Shown here one piece after another: positions 45,655 to 54,430 of a stretch of 64,000 nucleotides of DNA; the first letter of the stretch is position 1, and each line of letters begins with the position of its first letter. The notes beneath the pieces are model-generated. The model did not search any database. It had not been told where the DNA came from and worked only from the letters and a program-made list of their open reading frames with translations. Source of the stretch: Eubacteriaceae bacterium (GTDB lineage Bacteria; Bacillota; Clostridia; Eubacteriales; Anaerofustaceae). The stretch lies in assembly GCA_009782515.1 (NCBI GenBank), contig WRIY01000001.1, forward strand, positions 86,709 through 150,708, in the 5' to 3' direction. A program made the position numbers and the translations under genes.

Positions 45655-46503
45655 CTAAGACTCCAAAATCACAGCTTTATTGGCAGTTGCTGACTCAAAA
45701 AAGCTGAGGGCAAAGCTTTCATCGCCCGCCTTGAGCGCTGAAGCAAATTTTGCTAGGCTGTCTATATAGCAATCCAATTGCTCTGCAACAGCCTCCGAGT
45801 TTGAAAATATCAGCTCTGTCCACATGCCGGCATCAATTGTGGCAATGCGGGTGACATCACGAAATGCCCCGCCCAAATGGGCAGTTGTAAGATTTTCAGG
45901 GTAGGAAATGCAGGCCGCAGCTGCTGCTATATGCATCAGGTGGCTTGAATAGGCGATTAGGCGGTCATGCTCTATCGGGCTGTTTACTTCGATGCGGCCG
46001 GCGCCAAGGTAGGCTGAAAGCTCCCTAAGCATGGCAAGTGCGCTTGCGTCACGCTCTTCATCGTCTGTTGTCAATATGAACCCTGCGCCATGAAATATTT
46101 TGTCGTCTGCATTTTCGAAGCCGCCAACCTCTTTGCCGGCCATAGGGTGCAGCCCGGCATATGAGACTCCGGGGGGAAGCATCTGCCTTATTGATCTGGA
46201 TACATTGTGCTTAATGCCGCAAATCTCTGTGACAAGAGAGCCCTGCTGAAAGTAGGCCGCGCAGCGCTTCATGCTTTCATCGATAGCGCTTGGGCTTATG
46301 CAAAAGATCGTTATGTCTGCATCTTCTACGGCTTGCTCAATGCTGCTTGCCAGCCTGTCAATTGCCTTAGCGCCAAGCGCCTTTTGGCCTGTTTGGCTGT
46401 TTATGTCAAATCCTGTTATTTTGCAGCCTCGAAACCCCTTTAGGGCATATGCAAGCGATCCTCCCATAAGGCCGATGCCGATTATCGATATATTAAATTC
46501 CAT
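45655..46503 (-). CDS. tyrA: prephenate dehydrogenase (tyrosine branch)
   Basis: TyrA oxidises prephenate to 4-hydroxyphenylpyruvate with NAD. From ATG 46503 it is 282 residues and begins EFNISIIGIGLMGGSLAYALKG, the NAD fold. ADITIFCISPSAIDESM, GLHPMAGKEVGGFENADDKIF, and IAYSSHLMHIAAAA with later LGGAFRDVTRIA are all conserved. The open frame extends upstream 165 codons through the divergent region without family similarity, so I reject the long form. It has no fused chorismate mutase or ACT domain. It is divergent from the aro operon. Confidence 0.93.
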   Translation of the reverse strand: MEFNISIIGIGLMGGSLAYALKGFRGCKITGFDINSQTGQKALGAKAIDRLASSIEQAVEDADITIFCISPSAIDESMKRCAAYFQQGSLVTEICGIKHNVSRSIRQMLPPGVSYAGLHPMAGKEVGGFENADDKIFHGAGFILTTDDEERDASALAMLRELSAYLGAGRIEVNSPIEHDRLIAYSSHLMHIAAAAACISYPENLTTAHLGGAFRDVTRIATIDAGMWTELIFSNSEAVAEQLDCYIDSLAKFASALKAGDESFALSFFESATANKAVILES

Positions 46504-46714
46504 TTCTACTCTGCTTTCTTCATAGTTAAGCTGTAGTGCAAGCCGCAAAGGCCGGCTGGCAGGCAAATGCGCATAATGTATGTTAGCACATCGGGCAGAA
46601 TTTTCGGCGACATCTGCTAAAAAATTTGCCTGGCATATATAGCGCGAGCTTTTGCGCCCGGCCGGAAAGCATCGCAAATAATTTGCCGTCAGTGCAGCAG
46701 TTGCCAAAAAACAG

Positions 46715-46743
46715 TTGACAATCGCGCTTATGAATGCTATATT
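46715..46743 (+). promoter_or_regulatory. strong sigma-A-type promoter of the aro operon
   Basis: TTGACA (46715-46720), 17 bases, TATATT (46738-46743). The transcript would start near 46750, about 40 bases ahead of the leader peptide. Confidence 0.85.
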
Positions 46744-46787
46744 TTCGGTACTATAGTTAATATAGCGTTTATACGCTTGGAGCTTAT

Positions 46788-46889
46788 ATGAACAGTAACC
46801 GGCTTTCCGTGAGTTATTACAGCTATTATAGCCAGAGCAATTATTATTGCTTTGGCTGCTTTTGCTGTGGATTGCCGGATAAAGCTTGA
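46788..46889 (+). CDS. tyrosine-rich attenuator leader peptide of the aro operon
   Basis: A 33-codon ORF with GGAG five bases ahead of ATG 46788. It has six Tyr codons as three YY pairs within twelve positions (SYYSYYSQSNYYCFGCFCC), plus two Phe and four Cys, and no Trp. A hairpin (46892-46912, GGGCTT with AAGCCC) and a terminator (46922-46959) follow before aroB. This is the classical arrangement for ribosome-mediated attenuation: scarce charged tRNA-Tyr would stall the ribosome and favour read-through into aromatic synthesis genes. The role is inferred from layout; the alternative antiterminator pairing was not worked out. Confidence 0.75.
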   Translation: MNSNRLSVSYYSYYSQSNYYCFGCFCCGLPDKA

Positions 46890-46921
46890 GGGGGCTTAGC
46901 GCTAAGAAGCCCGAACGAAAG

Positions 46922-46959
46922 AAACCGGTGGATCCCATAGCGGGCGCCACCGGTTTTTT
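46922..46959 (+). terminator. attenuator terminator ahead of aroB
   Basis: AAACCGGTGG (46922-46931) pairs perfectly with CCACCGGTTT (46947-46956), an inner CCC/GGG pair lies in the loop, and the T-run continues to 46959. It sits inside the operon leader, after the promoter and before aroB. Confidence 0.88.
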
Positions 46960-46991
46960 AGTTGCTAAACAAAAAAACTGAGGAAACAACA

Positions 46992-48059
46992 GTGACAAAT
47001 CTTAATGTGAGCCTGGCTGAACGATCCTATACCATACATATATCCAAAGGGGCACTTAAAGAAGCGCCTCTTAATGAAAAAATCTCCAGCAAAAAGGCAG
47101 CGCTCGTCACGGACGAGAACGTCTGGCGCCTGCATGGGCCGGCGATAAACAGCCGCCTGAAAAGCTTGGGCATAGAGTACTCCCTTCACTGCTTTCCTGC
47201 CGGAGAGCAAAGCAAATCGCTTGGCAGCCTAAACAGGCTTTACAGCGAATTGTTTGCTGCAGGCATGCAGAGAAGCGATACGATTCTTGCTTTCGGGGGC
47301 GGAGTTATCGGGGACTTGGCAGGGTTCGCGGCAGCTACATACATGAGAGGCATACCCTTCATACAGATCCCTACAACACTGCTCTCGCTTGTAGATTCAA
47401 GCGTTGGAGGCAAAACTGCAGTAAATTTGCCAAACGGAAAGAACATTGTAGGCAGTTTCTACCAGCCGGCTATGGTCATAGCTGACACCTTGTTTCTTGA
47501 GACACTGCCTGAGCGGGAGTTTAAAGCCGGCATGGGGGAAGTTATAAAGTATGCGGCTATTGAAGGCGGCGAGCTGCTTGATGAGCTGCAAACAAGCGAG
47601 GCTGTTGCCAATAGCCATGCCAATATAGAACAGATCATATATCTTTGCTGCAAAAGCAAAGCAGGCTTTGTTGAGCGTGATGAGCGCGACACATCAGTGA
47701 GAATGTTTTTAAACTTCGGCCATACTTTTGGCCATGCGATTGAGGAATACTACAGCTATGAAAAATACAGCCACGGCGAGGCAGTTGCAATAGGCTGCAT
47801 TCTTGCAGCGCGCGCCGGCGAGCTGGCCGGCATTACAGCGCCGGGCACTTTGCAAATAATTGAAGGCATGATGCAAAAAGCCGGCTTAAGCTATAGCTTT
47901 GCGGCAACAGTTGCTGACATAGCGCCGCTTATGCTTGCTGACAAGAAGAATTCCGGCAGCGAAATATCATTAGTGCTGCTAAAAAAGATAGGAGAGCCAA
48001 TGGCCTATAAAATCGGGCAAAAAGCGCTTGAAGCCCTATTTGCGGAGGATCAACTGTGA
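46992..48059 (+). CDS. aroB: 3-dehydroquinate synthase
   Basis: AroB cyclises DAHP to 3-dehydroquinate using NAD and a metal. The 355-residue protein contains FGGGVIGDLAGFAAATYMRG, TTLLSLVDSSVGGKTAVNLP, KNIVGSFYQP and the metal-binding LNFGHTFGHAIE. The start is GTG 46992 with GAGGAAA ahead; the ten-codon extension to 46962 overlaps the attenuator tail and is rejected. It is first in the operon and overlaps aroA by four bases. Confidence 0.96.
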   Translation: MTNLNVSLAERSYTIHISKGALKEAPLNEKISSKKAALVTDENVWRLHGPAINSRLKSLGIEYSLHCFPAGEQSKSLGSLNRLYSELFAAGMQRSDTILAFGGGVIGDLAGFAAATYMRGIPFIQIPTTLLSLVDSSVGGKTAVNLPNGKNIVGSFYQPAMVIADTLFLETLPEREFKAGMGEVIKYAAIEGGELLDELQTSEAVANSHANIEQIIYLCCKSKAGFVERDERDTSVRMFLNFGHTFGHAIEEYYSYEKYSHGEAVAIGCILAARAGELAGITAPGTLQIIEGMMQKAGLSYSFAATVADIAPLMLADKKNSGSEISLVLLKKIGEPMAYKIGQKALEALFAEDQL

Positions 48060-49327
48060 GCGGGCGCGAAATATCGCTTTTCCCGGCCGGCAGCATTGAA
48101 GCTCCGGCTTCAAAGAGCATCGCCCACCGCGCAATAATATGCTCAGGGCTGGCCCGGGGCAACAGCATAATAAAAAACGTATCGCGATCAGAGGATGTAG
48201 ATGCTTCTATTCGGTGCATGGCAAGCCTTGGAGCAGGTTTTAGCCTAAAGGGAGACGAAATGCGCTCAAAAGGCATAGGGCCTGTTGCTTTGAATGCAAG
48301 TGATGGCGAAAAGCTGCTTGATTGCGGCGAATCAGGCTCCACGCTGCGCTTTTTAATACCGCTGGCAGCCATGCTTGGCGGCCAAACCCGCTTTGCGGGC
48401 AGGGGAAGGCTTATGGAGCGGCCGCTGGGCCCATACTTTAGCGCGCTTGCAGAGCATGGAGCGCGACTTGAGCTAAAGGGCCCGGAGCTGCTGGTTTCCG
48501 GAACGCTTACGCCCGGAACGTATAATATCCCCGGCAATATTTCTTCCCAATTCATTTCAGGCCTGCTTTTGTGCCTGCCGCTTCTTAAGCAGCAAAGCAA
48601 AATCGCCCTGACAGCGCCGCTTGAGTCAGCGCCTTATGTTGATTTGACTATTGATGCTATGTCAGCATTTGGCGTTGAGATTATAAGAGAGCCCGGCGCT
48701 TTTATTGTGCCGGGAAACCAGGCCTACTCAGGCGCCTCCTATATAATCGAGGGCGATTACTCCCAGGCAGCTTTCTTTCTTGTTGCCGGCGCCTTGGGCC
48801 GGCCATGCAGCGTAAAAGGCCTTTCGCTTGGCTCAAAGCAGGGGGACAAGCAAATACTGGCTATATTAGCGCGAAGCGGGGCACAGGTGTCGCTTGATGA
48901 GGCTGGCGGCATTAGCGTGAAGAAAGCAGGCAGGCTAAAGCCCCAAAGCGTTGACATATCAGACATCCCTGATCTTGCTGCGCCGATAGCAGCGCTCTTT
49001 TGCGCTTGCGAAGGCACAAGCTATATAACAAACGCTTCAAGGCTTCGCTTAAAGGAAAGCGATCGGCTTCTGGCTATAGCAACTGAGCTTTCGAAACTGG
49101 GGGCTGATATAGCGCTGCACGAAGACAGCCTGGCCATAAACGGCACAGGCAGCCTTAATGGCGGCAATGTTGACAGCTGGGGCGACCACAGAATCGCTAT
49201 GATGCTGGCAGTTGCCGCTGCCATATCAAAAAATGCGGTTACGATCAGCGCTTCAGAGAGCGTTGCCAAGTCATACCCGTCCTTTTGGGATGATTTTGAA
49301 AAAATGCCGATTGGAGGAGAGCTTTAA
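48056..49327 (+). CDS. aroA: 3-phosphoshikimate 1-carboxyvinyltransferase (EPSP synthase)
   Basis: AroA joins shikimate-3-phosphate and PEP. The 423-residue protein has APASKSIAHRAIICSGLA, DCGESGSTLRFLIPLAAMLGG, DYSQAAFFLVAGAL, RLKESDRLLAIATELSKLGAD and DHRIAMMLAVAAAIS. The start is GTG 48056, six bases after GGAGG, overlapping aroB by four bases. This reads as a class II-like sequence by the alternative catalytic segments, but I cannot be sure. Confidence 0.95.
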   Translation: MSGREISLFPAGSIEAPASKSIAHRAIICSGLARGNSIIKNVSRSEDVDASIRCMASLGAGFSLKGDEMRSKGIGPVALNASDGEKLLDCGESGSTLRFLIPLAAMLGGQTRFAGRGRLMERPLGPYFSALAEHGARLELKGPELLVSGTLTPGTYNIPGNISSQFISGLLLCLPLLKQQSKIALTAPLESAPYVDLTIDAMSAFGVEIIREPGAFIVPGNQAYSGASYIIEGDYSQAAFFLVAGALGRPCSVKGLSLGSKQGDKQILAILARSGAQVSLDEAGGISVKKAGRLKPQSVDISDIPDLAAPIAALFCACEGTSYITNASRLRLKESDRLLAIATELSKLGADIALHEDSLAINGTGSLNGGNVDSWGDHRIAMMLAVAAAISKNAVTISASESVAKSYPSFWDDFEKMPIGGEL

Positions 49328-50421
49328 TGGGCAATATTTGGGGCAGCAGGTTTAAAGTCTCGATATTTGGCGAATCCCATGGCCCTGCAATCGGTGTTGC
49401 AATAGAAGGGCTGGCCCCGGGGTTTCAGATAGAATGGGATCTGGTTGCAAAGGAGATGGCAAGGCGCGCGCCCGGCCAAAGCGAGCTTGCCACCCAAAGG
49501 CAGGAGACGGATGAGTGGGAGCTGCTCTCAGGCTACTTTAATGGCGCAGCAACAGGCACAGCGCTGTGCGCGATAATCAGAAACACTGATACCCGCTCCC
49601 GCGACTATGCGCCTGAGCTCCTCAGGCCTTCCCACGCTGATCTCAGCTCCCTTTATAAATATGGGGGCTACGCCGACTATCGGGGCGGCGGCCAGTTTTC
49701 GGGAAGGCTGACAGCTCCGATAGTATTTGCCGGAGCAATAGCAAAACAGGCCCTTATGCACTCCGGCATTAAAATAGGGGCACGAATTGCAAGCATTGGC
49801 GGAATAGACGATGATCCGGCATCGCCCGAATCCCTTCCCGAGATATCGCTGAAAGAAATGCCGGTGCTCAGCAGCCTGGCATCAGAAAAAATGAAGCAGG
49901 CAATAAAGAGCGCCAGAGATGCCGGCGATTCGCTCGGAGGCATCGTGGAATGCACTGCGCTCGGAGTGCCGGGAGGATGGGGCGATCCTTTCTTTGATTC
50001 GCTTGAGAGCAGCATATCATCCATGATGTTTTCGATACCGGCAGTAAAGGCAGTAGAGTTTGGCGCAGGCTTCGCTTTTTCAAGCATGAGCGGCAGCCAG
50101 GCAAACGACCCGCTGAGTTTTAAGGATGGGCAAGTGCAAGCCGCTACAAACCACAGCGGCGGCATCAATGGGGGAATCTCAAATGGCATGCCAATACTGT
50201 TTAGGGTAGCTTTTCGCCCGACACCGACAATAAGCATAACCCAGGACACTGTAAATGTGCACTCGATGCAAAATGAGAAAGCTTCATTCGGGGGAAGGCA
50301 CGATCCGTGCATTGCAATCAGGGCGGTGCCTGTTGTAGAAGCAGGGCTTGCTATATGCCTGGTGAATGCAAAGTCTGAAGTATTCAGCCTTAAAAATATA
50401 AATAGGGAAAAACAGCAATGA
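49327..50421 (+). CDS. aroC: chorismate synthase
   Basis: AroC converts EPSP to chorismate with reduced FMN. The 364-residue protein starts GNIWGSRFKVSIFGESHGPAIGV and includes RRAPGQSELATQRQETDEWELLSG, DYRGGGQFSGRLTAPIVFAGA and GRHDPCIAIRAVPVVEA. It overlaps aroA by one base (TAATG) after GGAGGAGAG. Confidence 0.97.
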   Translation: MGNIWGSRFKVSIFGESHGPAIGVAIEGLAPGFQIEWDLVAKEMARRAPGQSELATQRQETDEWELLSGYFNGAATGTALCAIIRNTDTRSRDYAPELLRPSHADLSSLYKYGGYADYRGGGQFSGRLTAPIVFAGAIAKQALMHSGIKIGARIASIGGIDDDPASPESLPEISLKEMPVLSSLASEKMKQAIKSARDAGDSLGGIVECTALGVPGGWGDPFFDSLESSISSMMFSIPAVKAVEFGAGFAFSSMSGSQANDPLSFKDGQVQAATNHSGGINGGISNGMPILFRVAFRPTPTISITQDTVNVHSMQNEKASFGGRHDPCIAIRAVPVVEAGLAICLVNAKSEVFSLKNINREKQQ

Positions 50422-51464
50422 TTATTATTTTAAAAAATGGCGCTAAACAATCTGAGATAGAGCCGCTCAGGAATTATATAAGCAAGAAGGGCATCATCCT
50501 GCAAGACATCGTAGGCGAAACGACCAGGATGATCGGAATGGCAGGGGATACATCAGGGTTTACAGAAGACATGATTCTGCGCTACCCCTGCGTTGAGCGG
50601 GTCATGCGCGTAAAGGAGCCCTATAAGCTTGCCAGCAGGTCCTTTCACGAAGCGGATAGCAGTTTTGAAGTAGAGGGGCGAAAGGTAGGCGGCGGCGCTT
50701 TTACAGTAATTGCAGGGCCCTGCTCTGTAGAAAGCGAAGAGCAGATAGTCTCAATTGCAAAGGATGTTAAGAATTCCGGCGCAAGCTTTCTGAGGGGAGG
50801 CGCATTTAAGCCGCGCACATCGCCATATTCGTTTAGCGGCCTTGGCCTTGACGGCCTTGAGCTGCTAAAGATCGCCAGAGAGAAAACTGGCCTGCCGATA
50901 GTGACCGAGCTTATGTCTTCAGAGCATCTGGATGACTTCATAAACGATGTGGACATTATACAGATAGGCGCGCGCAACATGCAAAATTTCACTTTGCTGC
51001 GCCAAGTCGGAGAAGCAGGCAGGCCGGTGCTCCTTAAGCGCGGCCTGTCATCGAGCATAGACGAATTTCTTATGGCTGCCGAATACATTCTCTCAGGCGG
51101 AGCGAAGGAAGTCATATTGTGCGAACGCGGCATAAGGACATTTGAAACAGCAACAAGAAACACGCTTGATCTGTCGGCAGTGCCGGTGCTGAAGGCGAAA
51201 ACGCACCTTCCGGTTATCATAGACCCGTCACATTCAACAGGGTATTGGAGCCTTGTTGAGCCAATGTCCCTGGCTGCTACAGCAGCAGGCGCTGACGGCC
51301 TGATAATAGAGGTGCATAACCACCCCGAAGCGGCTCTCTGCGATGGCGAGCAGTCAATAACCCCGCAGCTGTTTCACCGCCTCATGGGCAAGGTACGGGC
51401 GATACGGGAGGTTGTGCATCCCGAAGCCGCAGACAGGCAAAGCGAAATGCAAACAACGATATAG
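50418..51464 (+). CDS. aroF: 3-deoxy-7-phosphoheptulonate (DAHP) synthase, type I-beta
   Basis: This enzyme condenses PEP and erythrose 4-phosphate, the entry to the pathway. The 348-residue protein has an N-terminal ferredoxin-like domain (about 1-75), as in Thermotoga-type enzymes where Tyr/Phe bind for feedback. The KDO8P-synthase-like barrel has VIAGPCSVESEEQIV, SFLRGGAFKPRTSPYSFSGLG, VLLKRGLSSSIDEFLMAAEYI and VIIDPSHSTGYW. Its start overlaps the aroC stop by four bases. Confidence 0.95.
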   Translation: MIIILKNGAKQSEIEPLRNYISKKGIILQDIVGETTRMIGMAGDTSGFTEDMILRYPCVERVMRVKEPYKLASRSFHEADSSFEVEGRKVGGGAFTVIAGPCSVESEEQIVSIAKDVKNSGASFLRGGAFKPRTSPYSFSGLGLDGLELLKIAREKTGLPIVTELMSSEHLDDFINDVDIIQIGARNMQNFTLLRQVGEAGRPVLLKRGLSSSIDEFLMAAEYILSGGAKEVILCERGIRTFETATRNTLDLSAVPVLKAKTHLPVIIDPSHSTGYWSLVEPMSLAATAAGADGLIIEVHNHPEAALCDGEQSITPQLFHRLMGKVRAIREVVHPEAADRQSEMQTTI

Positions 51465-51482
51465 GAGAGGTTACAGCAAAGA

Positions 51483-52616
51483 ATGGACAGTAAACAGCAA
51501 TTAGCGCAATTGCGCGAAGGCATCGATCAAGTTGATGAACAGCTTGTCAAACTTTTTGGCGAGCGCATGGAGATAAGCTCCCGGATTTCAAGCGTAAAAG
51601 CGCAAAGCAATATGGCAGTTACAGACAGCGGCAGGGAGCAGCAGGTGCTCGAACGCGCAATGCAGCTTGCGCCTGATGATTTAAAACAGGACATACCGGC
51701 GTTTATGAGGACTTTGATAGCGCTGTCGAAAATACGCCAAACCCGTGAGCTTGAACTGGTAAGCCCGATTGATTTTCCCGATCCGGCACCCTTGAAAACA
51801 GGCGATGCAAAAGTAGCGTGCCAGGGCTTTTCAGGCAGCTGGAATGAATTTGGCGCTCTAAGCATGTTTCCCGGCAGCCGCCTTCAGAATTGCCCGGATT
51901 ATGAAAGCGTCTTTGAAGCTGTACGAACAAATGAAGCAGATTACGGCGTGCTGCCGATTGAGAACACTCTTACAGGGGCGATTGGGGAAATATACAGCCT
52001 TCTTTCAAAGCACTCAGCGTATACTGTCGGCCAGATATGGATACCTGTTGAGCAGTGCCTGCTGGCTGTTGAAGGTGCCAGCCTGAGCGATATAGATACG
52101 GTATTCTCGGATTCTGAAGGCTTTAGCCAGGCCAAGCGCTTTCTTGGCGCAAAAGAATGGGAACTGGCAAGCTGCTTAGACACAACATGCGCTGTGGAGC
52201 TTGTAGCCGGCGAAGAAAAAAATAATTATGCCGCAATTGGCCCAAAGCATGCTGCAGAGGCTTTCGGCCTTAGCATTTTAGCCGAAAATATAACCGACAA
52301 CCCCAATAATATGACTCGCTATATCGCAATAGCCGCAAAACCGTCATACAGCGAGGAAAGCAATATTATAAGCGTAACATTCTCAATAGCAAACCGCCCG
52401 GGATCGCTGTGCGCTGTGCTCGAAAGCTTTATGCTCTCAGGCATTAATCTGTCCAGGATAGAGTCGCGCCAGGTATCAGCTGACAGATACCGCTTCTTTG
52501 CCGATCTTGAGGCAAGCTTGCTCTCAGAGGCGGCATTAAGCGGCTTAAGCAGAGCAGCGGTGCAGTGCGAATACTTTGAAATTCTTGGCTGCTACCACAC
52601 GTTCGGGGAATTATAG
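51483..52616 (+). CDS. pheA: bifunctional chorismate mutase / prephenate dehydratase
   Basis: The 377-residue protein has an AroQ-type mutase at the N-terminus (about 1-90: LREGIDQVDEQLVKLFGERMEIS). The dehydratase follows (about 105-280: VLPIENTLTGAIGEIYSLL, DTVFSDSEGFSQAKRFLGA, NPNNMTRYIAIA), then a C-terminal ACT domain (about 295-377: FSIANRPGSLCAVLESFMLSGINLSRIESRQ) where phenylalanine should inhibit. The expected ESRPxxxxxx is ESRQ here. A GGAG lies 14 bases upstream, at long spacing. It commits chorismate to phenylalanine within the aro operon. Confidence 0.95.
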   Translation: MDSKQQLAQLREGIDQVDEQLVKLFGERMEISSRISSVKAQSNMAVTDSGREQQVLERAMQLAPDDLKQDIPAFMRTLIALSKIRQTRELELVSPIDFPDPAPLKTGDAKVACQGFSGSWNEFGALSMFPGSRLQNCPDYESVFEAVRTNEADYGVLPIENTLTGAIGEIYSLLSKHSAYTVGQIWIPVEQCLLAVEGASLSDIDTVFSDSEGFSQAKRFLGAKEWELASCLDTTCAVELVAGEEKNNYAAIGPKHAAEAFGLSILAENITDNPNNMTRYIAIAAKPSYSEESNIISVTFSIANRPGSLCAVLESFMLSGINLSRIESRQVSADRYRFFADLEASLLSEAALSGLSRAAVQCEYFEILGCYHTFGEL

Positions 52617-52641
52617 CAAAGCTTTGCAGCATGGGGTGCAA

Positions 52642-53148
52642 ATGAAGAATATTGTCTTTATCGGGATGCCAGGCAGCGGCAAGTCAACGGTTTCGCAGCT
52701 GCTCGCACAGGCGCTTGGCAGGCCCTGGTTTGACTGCGACACTGAAATAGAAAGGCTCTCAGGCAAAAGCGTCTCGGCCATCTTTAGCGAGCACGGCGAA
52801 GAGCATTTTAGAAACCTCGAAACCGAATGCCTAAAGAGCCTTATTAATGGCGATGGCACAGTAATTGCTGCCGGCGGCGGAGCTGTGCTCAGAAATGCCA
52901 AGCTTTTGGGCGAGAATTCAACAGTTGTCTACCTGCAAAGATCAATACCTGACATTTTGGGGTCTTTGGCAGAGGACGAGAGCCGGCCGCTACTTGCCAG
53001 CCAGAAGGAAGAAAGCCTAAAAGCGCTGTATGAGGAACGAAAAAGCCTTTATGAGGCCTCATGTGACATTGCTGTTTTAAATGACAGCACTATTGAGGCT
53101 TGCGTGCAAAAAGTCCTGGAGGGCATAAATGAAGTATCTAGTAATTAA
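52642..53148 (+). CDS. aroK: shikimate kinase
   Basis: AroK phosphorylates shikimate. The 168-residue protein begins KNIVFIGMPGSGKSTVSQLLA (P-loop). It shows WFDCDTEIERLSGKSVSAIF, the shikimate-binding Arg in FRNLETECL, and VIAAGGGAVL with later SRPLLAS. ATG 52642 follows GGGGTG. The open frame upstream to 52576 overlaps pheA and lacks a site. It overlaps aroQ by 20 bases. Confidence 0.95.
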   Translation: MKNIVFIGMPGSGKSTVSQLLAQALGRPWFDCDTEIERLSGKSVSAIFSEHGEEHFRNLETECLKSLINGDGTVIAAGGGAVLRNAKLLGENSTVVYLQRSIPDILGSLAEDESRPLLASQKEESLKALYEERKSLYEASCDIAVLNDSTIEACVQKVLEGINEVSSN

Positions 53149-53563
53149 TGGGCCCAACCTGAACCTGCTCGGCGCAAGGGAGCCCGATGTATACGGAACG
53201 CAAACCTACAGCGATCTGGTTGGCTACATCAGCTCGTATGCTGAGCGCAGCAAAGTGCAAGCAGACATTGTGCAGCACAACGGCGAAGAAAAGATCATTG
53301 ATGCCATACACAGCTCTGTTGGAATATATAGCGGCATAGTAATTAACCCCGGGGCCTTCACCCACTACAGCTATGCCATCCATGATGCGATAAAATCAGT
53401 CCCCGTCGGCGCTATAGAAGTGCATTTGTCTAATATTTCCGCTCGCGAAGAGTTCCGGGCGCGATCAGTAACAGCGCCTGCCTGCATCGGCCAGATAAGC
53501 GGTTTGGGTTTTTATGGCTACATAGCGGCTTTAGGCTATTTCATAATGGAGGGCAGCTCGTGA
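53129..53563 (+). CDS. aroQ: 3-dehydroquinate dehydratase, type II
   Basis: This 144-residue dodecamer-type enzyme dehydrates 3-dehydroquinate. It has YLVINGPNLNLLGAREPDVYGTQTYSDL with the catalytic Tyr, QHNGEEKIIDAIH, INPGAFTHYSYAIHDAI with the catalytic His, and EVHLSNISAREEFRARSVTA. The ATG follows GGAGGG and overlaps the aroK end by 20 bases. Confidence 0.96.
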   Translation: MKYLVINGPNLNLLGAREPDVYGTQTYSDLVGYISSYAERSKVQADIVQHNGEEKIIDAIHSSVGIYSGIVINPGAFTHYSYAIHDAIKSVPVGAIEVHLSNISAREEFRARSVTAPACIGQISGLGFYGYIAALGYFIMEGSS

Positions 53564-54369
53564 TTACCGGAAATACAAAGCTGCTTGGCCTTATCGGGAA
53601 CCCTGTTTCCCACAGCCTGTCGCCTCAAATACACAACGTGTTCAGCGAAGGGCTGAAGCTGGATTATGTATACCTTGCGTTTGGAATAGACGGGAAGGAT
53701 CTGAGGCAATTTTGCGAAAGCGCACAAATGCTGGGCTTTGGCGGCTTCAACGTGACTATGCCTTTTAAAGAGTCTATCATCCCTTTTCTCAGATGCCTTG
53801 ATGAAAGCGCTGAGGCTGCCGGCGCTGTTAACACTGTTTTAGTGGGCGACGGCGGCCTTAAGGGCTATAATACAGACGCAGGCGGCTTCATGAGATCGCT
53901 CAAATGCGATTTGAGCGGCGCTAAGGTTTTGGTGCTGGGCACAGGAGGGGCAGCAAAAACAGTAGGGCTCGCGCTGGCCGAGCACGCAGGCGAGGTGCGC
54001 TTGGCGTCCCGCCACCCTGAGTCTTTGCCTCCTGCCCCGACAGGCACATCATATTGCCACTGGGACAGCCTTAATGCTGAGGCGCAAGGATGCTCGCTTC
54101 TGGTAAACGCAACGCCAATAGGCATGCATGCAATGCCGGATGAATTTGGCGACTTGGGCTTTCTGTCAAATCTGGCTGATGGCGCAACGGTGTATGATCT
54201 TATTTACAGCCCGCGCGAAACTGCTTTGCTCAAGCGCTCAAAGGAGCTTGGCTTTGCCGTGGCGAACGGCCTTGCCATGCTTGTGCACCAGGCTGCGCTT
54301 GCTTACGGGATTTTTACCGGTGCTTCGCCGCTGGATGAAAGTGTCAGCAAGCTTATAAGCGAGCTATAG
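53560..54369 (+). CDS. aroE: shikimate dehydrogenase
   Basis: AroE reduces 3-dehydroshikimate with NADPH. The 269-residue protein has LIGNPVSHSLSPQIHNVFSE, GFNVTMPFKESIIP with the catalytic Lys, GAVNTVLVGDGGLKGYNTDAGGF, VLVLGTGGAAKTVGLAL and VNATPIGMH. The GTG start overlaps aroQ by four bases after GGAGGG. It is the last recognised gene of the aro operon, which thus holds all steps from DAHP to chorismate plus PheA. Confidence 0.96.
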   Translation: MITGNTKLLGLIGNPVSHSLSPQIHNVFSEGLKLDYVYLAFGIDGKDLRQFCESAQMLGFGGFNVTMPFKESIIPFLRCLDESAEAAGAVNTVLVGDGGLKGYNTDAGGFMRSLKCDLSGAKVLVLGTGGAAKTVGLALAEHAGEVRLASRHPESLPPAPTGTSYCHWDSLNAEAQGCSLLVNATPIGMHAMPDEFGDLGFLSNLADGATVYDLIYSPRETALLKRSKELGFAVANGLAMLVHQAALAYGIFTGASPLDESVSKLISEL

Positions 54370-54430
54370 CTAATGCGGCCTGTTGTAGTATGCTTGCAGT
54401 TGAGAGCAATAAAAAGCTGGGAGGAAGCAA

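Noticed and set aside
46750..46991. T-box riboswitch ahead of aroB
   Set aside because: GGTGG is present, but the conserved TGGNACCGCG T-box sequence and a Stem I are not; the Tyr-rich ORF explains the terminator better.
46504..46998. N-terminal extension of TyrA by 165 residues
   Set aside because: It would run through the aro promoter and leader; the NAD-fold start at 46503 fits the family.
49677..50312. 211-codon minus-strand frame opposite aroC
   Set aside because: It is antisense to an intact chorismate synthase with all family motifs.
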